This document shows, piece after piece, positions 31,736-42,215 of a DNA stretch of 64,000 bases. The position numbers were made by a program, and so were the translations under genes. Origin of the DNA: Massospora cicadina (lineage: Eukaryota; Entomophthoromycota; Entomophthoromycetes; Entomophthorales; Entomophthoraceae). The stretch covers positions 21,461 to 85,460 of the forward strand of contig JAKSZP010012221.1 of assembly GCA_022478985.1 (NCBI GenBank), written 5' to 3'. Every line of letters starts with the position of its first letter. Within the stretch, counting starts at the first letter, position 1. The notes beneath the pieces are model-generated. The model searched no databases, was not told where the DNA came from, and was given only the letters and a program-made list of their open reading frames with translations.

Positions 31736-32700
31736 AAACTGGTGATCCCTGCCAGGACCTTCTGAGGCTACCTGGTGAAGACCTATCTTCTGGGTGAACA
31801 ATTCCAGCTGTGATAGCCCTCCTAACATGGAGGAGAATATGAGCCTGACCTTATGGGTCTTAATAATAATTTAGATACTCCTTTACCTCATACCTGAGCG
31901 CTTGAATTCAATTTGACCATAACCCTGACTATCTCCTCTCTGGATGATTCACTTTATAATATGCAAGATGTCAATGTTTCCAACAATATAAGCATGTTAC
32001 TGGGCGAAACTATTACCCCTGGGGAAAGATCTATCCTTAATTGCACTGCATAGAATGCCAGAAATTTGACACATCATAGTTCTAACCTGACCTTCCCAGA
32101 ACTGAAGTTGGAGTATCCCAAAAAGAATCCTAACCTTGTTTATTTTGTACACACCACTTTATATTATCAAATAAGATTAATTTGGCTATATCACTTGGAG
32201 ATCCAATGGCATCTTGGATTGTCTCATCAAATTCACACTCAGATCCTTAAATTATAGGAAGCCAATTTCATATTTTGGTGAGACAACCGTGAGGCTATTT
32301 TGGACAACTACCAAGAAATTATTGAAATTAGACGCCACTTGCTAAGATTGACACTTATGTTATTAATACTTACAAGGAGAACATTCTTAGTGGATGGCCC
32401 ATGAAGCCGCTGACATGGACTAACAAGTGGAACGTGCTTTGTCTACCCTCATCAACTGCATTGCCAAGTATTATGAAAACACTGATTCTGGATTGTTGCC
32501 TTATAAAACCAGATTCTGCAGTTGAGTTAATGAACTGCCATGACGCTGATCCAGGAAGTGATTATCCAAAAGGGACCTTGTTTAAACATGGGAGCTGGTA
32601 GTGACTTGATTAAGCACCATTTTCTAAATCTTGGATATGTTTACTCTTTCTAGATAATAGCTCTCTTTGGCTCCATTGTTTGACTGAACGGTTCCTTGTA
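31736..32700 (+). pseudogene. M: gag remnant of a family II gypsy element
   Basis: Plus-strand pieces correspond to the J gag at 50460-51000. In both, an LTQ/HTQ segment is followed by DNREAI(L/F)DN (about 32285-32320 here, 50800-50830 in J). The frames 32066-32257 and 32401-32601 are parts of it. Heavily broken; no zinc knuckle seen. Confidence 0.45.
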
Positions 32701-34080
32701 TGTGCGTTGTTATAATAGTGATTGATAATGGGGAGTAATGGTATGAAGATTACTACTCTAGTTAATCATTTGATAGCCAAAGTAGTTGGGCCAAAGCCAA
32801 CCAAGTTCTTGTCCTAATCTTAAATGTTATTTTAGAAATGTAGGGACCTCTAACTACATTGACTGGTAAAACTTAATCTAGGATAAAGTTCATAAGTTCT
32901 TCTTCCTTCTTGTCATACAGAGTCTGTGGAGATAATAATAAAATAGACAAAGGATCTTCTTGTCCTTCCAGCTCTAGTCTTGAGAAAAACACTATAAATT
33001 ATAAAAGTATTTAGTCTATAAATAACTTTCTCTCTAATTATATCTTTTTTATAAATACCTGAGGGATATTTATAGAGAATTTAGTGCATAACTCTTCAGT
33101 CGGCGCCCCAAATGGAATGGCAGCCATCAATGAGATTTAACCCTCCAGGGTTGCTCAAAATGATGATCTTCCTCATCAAGTTGGTTGGTTTCTCTTCCAT
33201 ACTTGACTGCGACTTCTTCTGAGTTCAAACAATGAACGTGTCTAAAGTCTTCGCTCAACTAACATTGAACTACCCTTATCTGGCAACAACCTGCTTAGGT
33301 AATAAGACTTTTGCCCATAAATGGCAGGTTGCGATCCAAAAAAAAACTTGTAAGTTGCTATACCACAGGCGGCATTAATCGCCAGCTCATAAACCCCAAA
33401 GTCAATTGGCAACTAAACCTTATTAAATCCTAAAAATCAACTAAGTTAATGATAATAGAATCCATTCCTTAATCACTTGTTTATCGTTGGGATCATCCCT
33501 GACAAAACACTCATCAATCTGGCAGATCATAAATACAGGGGATTAATAAATATTTACTGAGAATATTTCTCCAAACAATAGTCATCATATATAAAATCAA
33601 TAACTCCCACATCCACTAGAAGGTCAAATCCTCTAGTGGACAAGCAGATAAATAATATCAATGAAGCTGGATATTGTGGGAAAAATCCCATCACCAATAT
33701 ATTAATATTGCATCACCTGAGGCTAGCAGAGAACAGGAAAAAGACAGCTGGCAATACATGAGGCATACCCTATCGCCAGCTATCCCTCAATTTTACTATA
33801 AAGCTAGAATGGAGTTACTAGCTAAGTAAAACTTATATTGTACAAAGGGCGCTCCCACCAGCAACATAACAATGACACCCAAAGCAACGCGCTGAGGTAT
33901 AAAAGAAAGTCCATTAAATTATCTTATATAAATTGCCACTCATAACTACAGAATGTTACCAATTAAGAAATTGTTTGAATTGATAATCTACCCTTAGTGA
34001 AAGTAGTCTAGGTGGCTTTTCCTCTTTAAATCTCTAGGAAACCATTTATCTGACGTTTGATAAAAGGGACATTTCATGTC
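32701..34080. other. AT-rich non-coding region with a possible LTR end
   Basis: TATA-like sequences at about 33050 and a possible primer-type border cagtcggcgccccaaatgg at 33097-33115. An 8-bp hairpin, ccactaga/tctagtgg, is at 33613-33639. No gene recognised and no partner LTR found. It may contain the 5' end of R. Confidence 0.3.
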
Positions 34081-34473
34081 AATCAAGTTGATGCTCCAGT
34101 CATTCTTACATTAAATGAAAAAATATAAACTATTTTTCTGACAGAATTTATATCAATATACTTGTAGTTAGTATCCAAGGTTGCGCTAGTGTCAATATTG
34201 GCACTAATGTATATGCAATCTTTTGTCAACACGAATAGATTTTGAAGATTGCTCCAAATGTGGCACACTGCCAGTCAAATGGTATGGTTTAATTTTGTAG
34301 TAATTATAGCAAATTAGTGTATAATGCTTTACAGATGAGGTTCAGATCACTTTTAGGTCTGCGCCCACACCATTGTGTTGCCCAACAATGACTATCATTT
34401 ACTAATTGGTACAAGTTTCTTACAATCTAAGGAGATGACCTAAATTTAAAGAATGATTTCAGGATACTTGGCC

Positions 34474-34490
34474 ATCTTTTGGCCTATATT
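34474..34490. repeat. LINE target-site duplication, left copy
   Basis: atcttttggcctatatt, identical over 17 bp to 36135-36151. Confidence 0.95.
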
Positions 34491-36134
34491 TAAATTTAAA
34501 TTTATTGCGGGGAAGGACGACCATGGGATGGACACTTCCGAATATGACTCAGATGAGACAAAACTTAGTACCAGGGGAGGCACCCCAGAGAAGCAATGCT
34601 ATCTCTTGTTGCCAGCGGGAACGCCACTTATGGGAAGGGGGAGGGAACGTGTGTAGGGGACATAGCCACTATTGAGCACGTGTGGAGGAAGGGGTCTGAT
34701 TTGATGAACCAGACTGGGAACCAGGAGGAGACCAGCTGTTGGCGACGCGGTGGGAGATATCCAAACATCCACGCTTGAAAGTGATCCACCAAATGATACC
34801 GGAATCTGTGGACAGCTTCAGGGAGGGTGGGGATGGATCCAGCGATGGCATCCAAGACAATCGTGTGGATAGTCCACATGGCGATTGCAACCACCAGAGC
34901 ATGGAGGGAGGGTGGAAGGGGAGGCCATTGATGAAGCAAACATATCTCTTGACAGACTGAAGGGATGTGTTTGATCCTGGCCTAGTAGACGTTTGACTTC
35001 GCGCCATATTACTTTAGAGGTGGGGCACTTCTCCATGCGGTGGAACAGCGTTCCATACTGGCCACACACAATGCAGGATGAGTGTAAAGTGTTAGAGCGC
35101 TCAGCTGTACGATACACCCGCCTCAGGCAGCGCCACACATGAGAGCGGACTTGAGGCTGCAACAGAGGATGGTGTGCGTATTTCCAGATAGTCTTTTGGG
35201 TCTCAGTGGAATAAGGGATGTCCATCATGTCCAGGTAGTCCACCCTGGATAGGACTTGGGGTCGAATGGGGATCACTCCATCATGGATGGGTAGCCCCTG
35301 TACCTCTTGTGTGAACTGAGGAGAGGGGGTGGCCTCTTTGGGTTGTATGTCCACTAATACAAATTCTCCACTCTGCGCTTCGCATGGAGAGTAGGATTCG
35401 TTTTGTAGTGGGTTTTGGTCCGTGAGGACCTGTGGCTGATGTGTGTGATGCGAGGTATTTCATCAGGGAGTGGGGTTTGATGGATTGTTGAGACCCAAGG
35501 CTTGGGAGAAGTTGGAGCGGGCCGCGTGGGACCAGTGTTGGGATGGGAGTGTAGGAGCAGTGACGGCCGCAATCCAGGTGCCCAGGATCTTGGCGGCATG
35601 GGCTTTGAAGTCAAGTAGGCCCATGCCACCATGATGATGAGGGCCAAACATGACCTCTAGCCGTACTGGTGGAGGGCGGCCTGACTAAAGCCAACCTTGT
35701 AGCAAAGCATACAGGGATTTGAAGAAGCTTGGGGAGAAGGGGATGGCGTGGGCTCCAAACTAGACTTTGGATAGGAGCATAGAGTTGGCAAGAACAACCC
35801 TTCCAGTGAGGGTAGTAGGGTGGGCTCTGAGAGAGGCGATTCGCTTCGTCACGTTGTCCAGTATATGGCACTCCATTACTGCTGACGCGTATCCACCTGC
35901 CTCCAACCACACGCCCAGATGGCGTACTGGTCCTATGGTAGTTCGTGCCACAAAGGGGAGCACCAGTGGAGCGGTGTGTTTGAGTTAGTAAGGCGTGGAC
36001 GTGGGCGAGCAGATGGGCCGGGTTGGGAACTACTTGCTGGGGCCCAGAAGTTCTGAAACTTACCAAGGAGGATGATTTCGGTTTTGGAGGCGTTCAGTGC
36101 CGCGTTGCTTACCCGGGAATATTCCTGGATGAGG
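34491..36134 (-). mobile_element. 5'-truncated LINE (non-LTR retrotransposon)
   Basis: A 1644-bp insertion with a perfect 17-bp target duplication. On the minus strand it runs from the RT C-terminal region to an A/T-rich 3' tail (an AATAAA with taaattt units next to the left duplication). Truncation within RT is the usual LINE outcome. It is much richer in G+C and CpG than the gypsy sequence around it, so it looks younger. Confidence 0.9.
34620..36100 (-). pseudogene. LINE ORF2: RT C-terminal region and zf-RVT domain
   Basis: The RT end is in 35963-35760: PVRHLGVWLEAGG and TLTGRVVLANSMLLSKV (the 'gR-inliN-vLlpk' thumb block of LINEs). HHGGMGLLDFKAHAAKILGTW (35633-35570) is the GGLGL-D block. 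The frame 35354-34818 has the zf-RVT motif C-I-V-C...H-x-x-E-K-C at 35025-35075. Several frameshifts (near 35640, 35460-35360 and 34940). The apurinic-endonuclease and RT catalytic parts are missing by truncation. Confidence 0.8.
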
Positions 36135-36151
36135 ATCTTTTGGCCTATATT
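36135..36151. repeat. LINE target-site duplication, right copy
   Basis: atcttttggcctatatt, see 34474-34490. Confidence 0.95.
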
Positions 36152-36689
36152 ACTCTTGTAATTTTTGATGCTGCGATTAACAAAAAACGTTTTTTAGTGT
36201 AACTTACACTGATGTAGTAGTCCCCGTCTGATATCACCAAGTAGGGCATTAAAGTTAGTCTTCTCTTTTTAAAATTTTAAAGCCTGATGATTCAATACAA
36301 ACGTTTGTGAGTTTTTTTATCCTGTGAAATGAAACTATATCACTTGAATGTCATTGGAGCTACTTAAAGGGTTGTTGGGTGAAATCTACTCACCTTTGGA
36401 ATGGTCACACATTAAGCCCCCATGCTATACCTGGATCAATAACCCCTGGTAATAAAGTAATTTATTTTCTTCTTGCCAACCTAACTGCTCAAAGAGCTAT
36501 TACGAAGAAAAATGACATAATATTGAATATGTGTATCTAATTAAAAGATAAAAGTTAATTATTTGAGGCTTTAGAGAAAAATCAGAATTTGTCTTCCTGA
36601 AATGACTCAAAATGAATCACAGTTATTCCCAGAAAATTTCTTGAGGCTAGTTGAGGAATGAAAGACCAAGCTTTTTTTATTTAATAATG

Positions 36690-37284
36690 TGTTGAGTCTC
36701 TTATTATATTTTCAGGCCAAGTTCTAGGAAGGCTACATAAAAATTAGTTATTGTTATCTCCAGCGTAATCATCTAGTAGACTTTTGAGTTTAAGAGCAAT
36801 TCTTACTAGCTTAGCTGTGACCAAGGCAAACCTCTGCTCTTTTGAACAGTCAATTATAATAGTATAAACTAGGAATAAATGGACAACTAAAAATGGTCAA
36901 TAGTTAATTATAACTTAGACTTTAATAGGGCTAGGGAAAGTAAGGACTAAGTGGGAGTAAGTGAAATTCGCCAAAGGGTATTAGAAAGGTGGTGTCAAGG
37001 CGATTAGTCCTTTTTACTTCAAGTAGATGTTCATCTTGGCAAGTGGGGATTGATTGGGGCTATATAGCTTTGAAGCTTATGCTTTTTGCATTTGCACAAC
37101 AAAGCCTTGATTAGCAAAATAAGACACAAAGTTAATGATGAGTTCAGCCCTTCACCCTGACATTGCATTGCTAGATAAACTATTGCTTATATATATTTAT
37201 GAAGTAATTAAAAAATCAGTTATTCAGGAACCTGAAGTCAAGACTTTACTCACATTGGTGTAAAGCCTGGCAATGCCCCTTACA
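36690..37284 (+). repeat. Q: left LTR
   Basis: Starts TGTTGAGTCTC and ends CCTTACA. Alignable throughout with 47553-48141 (shared ctagtagacttttg, gtataaactagga, tatatagctttgaagct, ggaacctgaa). Confidence 0.7.
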
Positions 37285-37894
37285 TGCCTCAACTGTGGAG
37301 ACAGCTGCATCGCTAAGTTGAATGTGGTTAGCCCCAACTTGTCCCAGAGCATGTTATCTTCAGCACATTTTTTTATTTTGGACAAGGTTCTCAGTTTGGT
37401 TAGCCCCTAGGTCCAAATTTGGCAGTTCATATTTCAAGGTGATGTGGCGCTAAAATCTTAAGTTAAACTATCAGTTTTTTAATATAAGTTGTGATGATAA
37501 TTTAATACACTACTTATATATTTGCCCAATTCACCAGTCCTTGAATTAAGAAGGTTGGCCATCAGTGAAGTACTATTGATATAGGAATCTAATAGTTGAG
37601 GTTTCAATTGAATTTGTTAGCCTTAAACATGGTTTAAACTTACATTGTACTAAATCAAAGCGTCTGAATCATCAGTTTGGTTAGCCTCAAGTTTTAGAAA
37701 CAAATGGTTTGATTTCAAAGTAGATTTTCCCACTATAAATAAGGTTTAAGGAGTTAAAAGTTAACCGTGAGTTGGTGGAGAATTTGGAATTTTAATATAA
37801 AAAATAAGTTCATGCAACAGGAATCCGCAGGTCATATTTTATAATTTTAACCACCAATCAAGCTGAAATTTGTAATTTAATTTTAGAACAAATT

Positions 37895-38183
37895 GGGGGT
37901 GAAAGGCAAGTGATTAGGGTGTACAGCTACCAACCTGAAGGTTGCAGGTTTGATTCCCGCCCTTTGCACATCAATTGGGTCCCAGCCAAAGGAAGCTATT
38001 GGGGTTGGTAGGTCTAGTAACACGAAAACCTTACCCATGACATAACCAGAAAAATTTGAGTCCTGATCTGGAGGTTGAAAACTTTCTTTGATGGAGTTGA
38101 CACTACTTAGCTTTCATGTCAATGTTTGATTTCTTTATTTCTTTTAGTAATGTCCATCCCAAAGTTGGCTTGCCTCAAATAAA
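37895..38183 (+). mobile_element. SINE copy 1 (tRNA-headed)
   Basis: About 289 bp, clearly similar to 46167-46459 from end to end. Pol III B box GGTTTGATTCC at 37947-37957 inside a tRNA T-arm-like stem. It ends in caaataaagtttaat. Target duplications are not clear, so the ends are set by comparison with copy 2. Confidence 0.75.
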
Positions 38184-39060
38184 GTTTAATATTGGAATAA
38201 TTTGCTGGGTAGATTGAAATTATTTTGTTCTCGCAACTGGTTGTATCAGGGGTTTTAAACTTTTTTGACTATTTGGTAAGCCTAAGATGTTAGTAGAAAA
38301 TAAACAATGAATAAAATTTATAGTGCTAAACGAACTAATAAAGGGCTATGATTTGGAACCAGGGGCTTTCTGGCTCAACTGAGGTTAACAACTCTCTCAA
38401 AATACAGAGGATGTCATTAAGGAGGTATATTGGTTACGTCAACCCTTAGTTCAACTGGTTCAAAATACTATTTTGATTAATCTAGGCTTTAGTAAGGAAA
38501 TACACACCATATGTGGAGGCCTTTCACTAGTTTCAGCATTAGTTACATGGTTAGGAGCCAGCTTAATTTAAGATAAATGGTGGCAGATTGTGCTATAACC
38601 TTGAGATCACTTGACTCAGTGAAACCAAGCGATTTTTCGAGATTCCCAGTTACCTTGGCCAAGGAAATAAGTTTGGCGCCAAAGAATTTGGTCATCTGGT
38701 CTTGCTGAGTAGCTGTGAACCTTAGTATTAGAAAATATAATGGCGAGGCAGGTAAGTGGTTGGCTGATTCATTTGGATTGTCATGAGGTTCTGGAACAGC
38801 TGTTCAGTTAAATTTGAGATCCTTGGGATGGGCTTCAGTGGCTCCATTTATATGCTGGAACAACGAGGAGCATTGGCACATAGGGATGGAATGGATGCTG
38901 AGGCATTTGAGTTAGCTGCTCATCAGTGAAACAATGGGAAGCGTCAGTGAAGATAACTAAGAAGTGCGCTTAGGCATAGAGATGGCTGCTATAGCTTTTC
39001 ATGTTTTATTGCCATAGCAGCAAGGAGCGTTGGTAACCATTATGATGATATAATCATTTG

Positions 39061-39065
39061 ATTCA
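39061..39065. repeat. Target-site duplication of F, left copy
   Basis: attca, identical to 46897-46901. Confidence 0.8.
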
Positions 39066-39677
39066 TGTTGTAGTTTTAGTGATTCCCTATAAATCCGCCA
39101 AAGGGTTTTTTATACAGGGTACACCCACTGAACAATTGAATTGAACGATATGGAGATTATCAGTTCCTCAAAACACTTGTAAATAAAAAACTATAATGAA
39201 AAGGGAGCAATTTCCCTAAAATACTTCTTAAAATTATTATAATAATCTTGGCGGATCTCTACTAGTCCGAACCCCTTACTTCCTTCTTTCTTCCTTCTAA
39301 AAAAACCTCCTCTTGTCAATCCTTTCATCTCGCTTATATACTAGCGACCTAGGTTAGTACTGACTCTTCTGCTTAGTTTATTCGTTCTGCCATATTCTCA
39401 TTGGTTTTGGCTTGTTGTTCTTCAATTCTTTATCGCCCTTTTTCAAAGCAATCCAAATTATCTTTTATCAAATGTCAATATTGCCTTATTGCCCTATTTT
39501 GAAGCAATCCAATAACGACACATTATAACCCAGTATCGCCTCATCCTAAGGCAATTGAATACTTATAGCTATGAAACATCCTTTGTGGATTCTGCCCATT
39601 GACTCTTCAGCGGAATTTCTCCAATGATCCGTTGGTCATAATTGTGGCTTGTCATCCAATCATATAAATTTGTGACA
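39066..39677 (-). repeat. F: 3' LTR
   Basis: 612 bp. On the plus strand it starts TGTTGTAG and ends GTGACA. It keeps the empty form of the SINE site (tataataatcttggcgga, near 39239-39256). Confidence 0.85.
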
Positions 39678-39690
39678 TTAACCCCTATTG
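39678..39690 (-). promoter_or_regulatory. F polypurine tract
   Basis: Minus strand CAATAGGGGTTAA before the LTR, the counterpart of the B tract. Confidence 0.6.
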
Positions 39691-40043
39691 ACTGGACAAT
39701 AAGCTGTACGCCTCTTTTTCCTTCAAGCCATGTAAACCATCATGCGCCAACAGCCATGGGTCCATGAATTCAATTTCTTCATATGTGTCTTGGTGTGGAG
39801 TTGCCCGACCCAGGCCACATCCCTCTTCCCTAGTTTCCTCTTCCCCCAGATGATGAGGATCAGGCTGGTGTGGACCTCATGACTGTTCTAACCCAGGAAG
39901 AGCTCCTTCCCGAATTTGTTGGCCATTTGGCTTCATGCCTCCTTTGGGGACATAGTGGCCCAGCTATGCTGGGGGAGGGAGCGTAGCTGAGGACCTTCAT
40001 ATAACAAATTGGCTCAGCTCCTGGCAGTGGCTTTAGTCGCCTA

Positions 40044-40295
40044 GTGCTTCAGTCTCCTTCCAAGCCTCATCCTGTGGCTCTTTTTGTTCAGCTGATGCTG
40101 TGTTTTGTGCAGAGGGTGATAGCCAGTTGTTTGGGGTCCTTTCCCCATGCTCCTACCCACTTCTGGTCCCTGGGGGTAAACTTCCACAACGACCAGCTAG
40201 CTCGCCTTTGCTCTGTGGTCACCGCAGCGTTCACCGCCCTCAGAGCCAACGATCCATTACAGTACCCTCCCATCATGGCGCTCTCAGGTAACTAA
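40044..40295 (+). CDS. Hypothetical reading frame in the GC-rich insert
   Basis: 83 codons from ATG: SPSKPHPVALFVQLMLCF, then APTHFWSLGVNFHNDQLARL and AAFTALRANDPLQYPP. The composition looks protein-like, and the hydrophobic start could be a helix. I do not recognise it. It could be an exon of a captured host gene; ctcag/gtaact at the end resembles a splice donor. Strand and reality are uncertain. Confidence 0.25.
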   Translation: MLQSPSKPHPVALFVQLMLCFVQRVIASCLGSFPHAPTHFWSLGVNFHNDQLARLCSVVTAAFTALRANDPLQYPPIMALSGN

Positions 40296-40713
40296 TTTTA
40301 CATCCTGCAACCACTTTAGGCTGTGGAATAGAGCTGCACTGGGCAGCCCTTGAGTGGGCCCAGCAAGCAGCATTCACTACAACTGCTCCTTTTCTGATGG
40401 GAATATCCAAGCATGGAGGACTTCCTTGTAAATTGCCTAGCACTGGGAGCAGCCTTTTCCTCTCAATCCGGAACTCACCTGCTTACTCACCAGCCCTTAT
40501 GACTCTGACTCCCTCTGCTTGCTGACTCATTGATTTCCCAGGACCATCAACGCATGTGGCTGTGGGCTTTGCTCCTAGCGGGGCAAGAATGGTTTTGACT
40601 CAATCGACCAGATAAGCTCTCACCACCTCACTTTTTCCATGGAACCCATTCCATCCTCTTTCCAGTCCCGCCACACCAGCCTCCCCTCCTCAGACTAGCA
40701 CAGTGGCCCCAGA

Positions 40714-40914
40714 GTGGACGTCAGCCCCCTTACTCTCACCTTGGCAGCCTCTGCCTCCACCCCAACCCCAGAAGAGTCCATAGAACCCACAGCACTTTTG
40801 AAGCAGCGGAATAGAAATAAAGGTCCCATCAGTCAGAAAAAAAGGAACTCTGCAGAAGCCAAAAAAGAGGAAGATGAAGTCAAAGTGAAAAACCTCAGCA
40901 GCAACTGCCGATAA
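40714..40914 (+). CDS. Hypothetical reading frame, Lys/Glu-rich C-terminus
   Basis: 66 codons ending in TAA (40912): Ser/Thr/Pro-rich start, then ALLKQRNRNKGPISQKKRNS and AEAKKEEDEVKVKNLSS. Such basic/acidic tails are common in nuclear or RNA-binding proteins, but no family is assigned. It may be the 3' end of the same gene as 40044-40295, in another frame. Confidence 0.25.
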   Translation: MDVSPLTLTLAASASTPTPEESIEPTALLKQRNRNKGPISQKKRNSAEAKKEEDEVKVKNLSSNCR

Positions 40915-41000
40915 CATAGTTAAAACTCGCTTGAGATAGTTTTTTACAATCATCAACATTTCATCATCATCATCTTTTTCTTTTTGTTTTATTCTTTTTT

Positions 41001-42215
41001 GGATAGGCTCTATTGCTGCTTATATGGCCGAAGGAATTTCACATGAACTCAATTTATAATCCAACTGCTCACGGAATCCTTGATAGTATAAGCGGCAACA
41101 ACCTTTTTTTCTATTATCTCAAATGGCCCAATCCAAATATTTGCAAGCTTGTGCTTCCGCCCAAACCCATGCTGATTGTGAAATAGCATCATATCTCCAT
41201 CTTTGAACTGATCTAGGCCACTTCACCATACCTGATTGGCAGCCTGTTTTTTTCTTGGCTAAGCTGAACAAGTACGCTTTGGCTTGTAATTTAATCAGCA
41301 TATTTGCTAGGACGATTAAATAGCATTGTGGATCCATTCTGTCAGTGTCCTCTACACAGGCATATAAAAGCACAGGAAGAGCGGGGTGCCATCCATAAAG
41401 CAATTGGAAGGGGTTTTCCCCTTGGCAGAATAGTAGCTAATATAGTAGGCGTCACTGCAGTGGAAAAAGTACTCAATCAGAGGGCCTATCTGTAACCAAA
41501 TTCCGTAGTATGTTCACCAGGGTCCTATTAACCCATTCAACCATTCCGTTGGACTCAGGGTGACATGTTGTTGTTAGGCACCATGAATGGCCATCAATTC
41601 ATTGAGCTTGGGAAGTATGTGAGAGGTAAAATTAGTGCCGTTGTCAGTAAGAATAAACTGTGGGCAGCCATGATGCTGAATGATGCATTCCATTACAAAC
41701 TTAGCCACAATAAACAGCCCCCAGATCCCAAATGGCTCGCGCCTCAACCCACCTGGTCAAGTGATCTATTGCCACCAGGATATACTTGGACTGGTTAGCT
41801 CCAGTCAGCAGAGGTCCCACAACATCGATAGAGACTATATATGCCAAGCAAAGTGAGGTTTTACTAATTGGTATGAAGACTTCTGGCAGAACGGCTTCTC
41901 AACCTGGCACTGATGGCAGCTGGAGAGGGTCTCAAGCACGTCAAATTGCATGCTTTCCCAATAATACCATGGCCTCAACAATTCAAGAGACTTTCAGACT
42001 CCACCATGGCCAACTTCTCGGTGTGCGCTCATGATAATATTTGGTCTGGTAGAATGTCTAGGGATATTCACGGTAGTGTCCCCTTTTTCTTATACAATTC
42101 CACGTTTTCTGAAACGTATTGGTCCTGAGTCCATCTAGTAACTTGATAACTTGAGGCGGTTCATCATCGTAGTTTCTGCTGAGCATTTTGTTGAAAATTA
42201 TGTCACTTAAATCCG
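41001..42215 (-). pseudogene. F: integrase
   Basis: C-terminal part in 41403-41119 (LYGWHPALPVLLYACVED, then SLAKKK). The end VHVKFLRPYKQQ near 41045 keeps Arg where B has TGA. Core pieces on the minus strand at 41820-41500 correspond to B 17340-17640 (second Asp block near 41660), and zinc module pieces at 42060-41930. Several frameshifts. Confidence 0.75.

Larger units (their letters stand above)
34150..36689 (+). pseudogene. R: protease and dUTPase-like region (interrupted by LINE)
   Basis: Protease remnant: GCASVNIG near 34175 (B GAPINIV), IAPNVAHCQ near 34245, NNDYHLLIGTSFL-like codons at about 34385-34425. The LINE interrupts at 34490; coding resumes at 36152 (TYTDVVVPV against E SYADGIIPV). 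Then GLLGEIYSPLEWSHIKPP near 36375, which matches B GLYGEVIGPYQQSWLEPH of the dUTPase-like domain. Many stops. Confidence 0.55.
37285..39065 (+). pseudogene. Q interior, left part: possible degraded gag-like coding
   Basis: No motif is certain. The stretch 38380-38990 is moderately open in pieces (SVKPSDFSRFPVTLAKEISLA), but nothing matches a known family. It contains SINE copy 1 (37895-38183). It ends with attca at the F border. Confidence 0.3.
39706..41000. mobile_element. GC-rich insert of unknown origin inside F
   Basis: About 1.3 kb between the end of the F integrase and its polypurine tract, absent from B, where the two flanks are contiguous. Flanks carry an imperfect repeat (ggacaataagct 39694-39705; ggataggct 41001-41009), suggesting a duplicated target. 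Base composition is clearly richer in G+C than its surroundings. The right end is T-rich (cat repeats, then ttttctttttg). It contains reading frames 40044-40295 and 40714-40914. No family recognised. Confidence 0.6.

Noticed and set aside
33613..33639. 8-bp hairpin ccactaga/tctagtgg as a terminator or MITE end
   Set aside because: Isolated, with no flanking duplication or second copy seen.
35767..35988. Plus-strand open frames across the LINE (34453-34960, 35767-35988)
   Set aside because: Antisense shadows of the GC-rich LINE coding strand; the LINE motifs are all on the minus strand.
37285..37330. CLNCGDSC codons after the left LTR of Q as a zinc knuckle
   Set aside because: The rest of the CCHC pattern is absent and the frame closes quickly.
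12922..39705. Shared string tgactggacaataagc in the B LTR (from about 12937) and next to the F polypurine tract (39690-39705)
   Set aside because: Only 16 bp with no extended similarity; expected by chance in a window this size.
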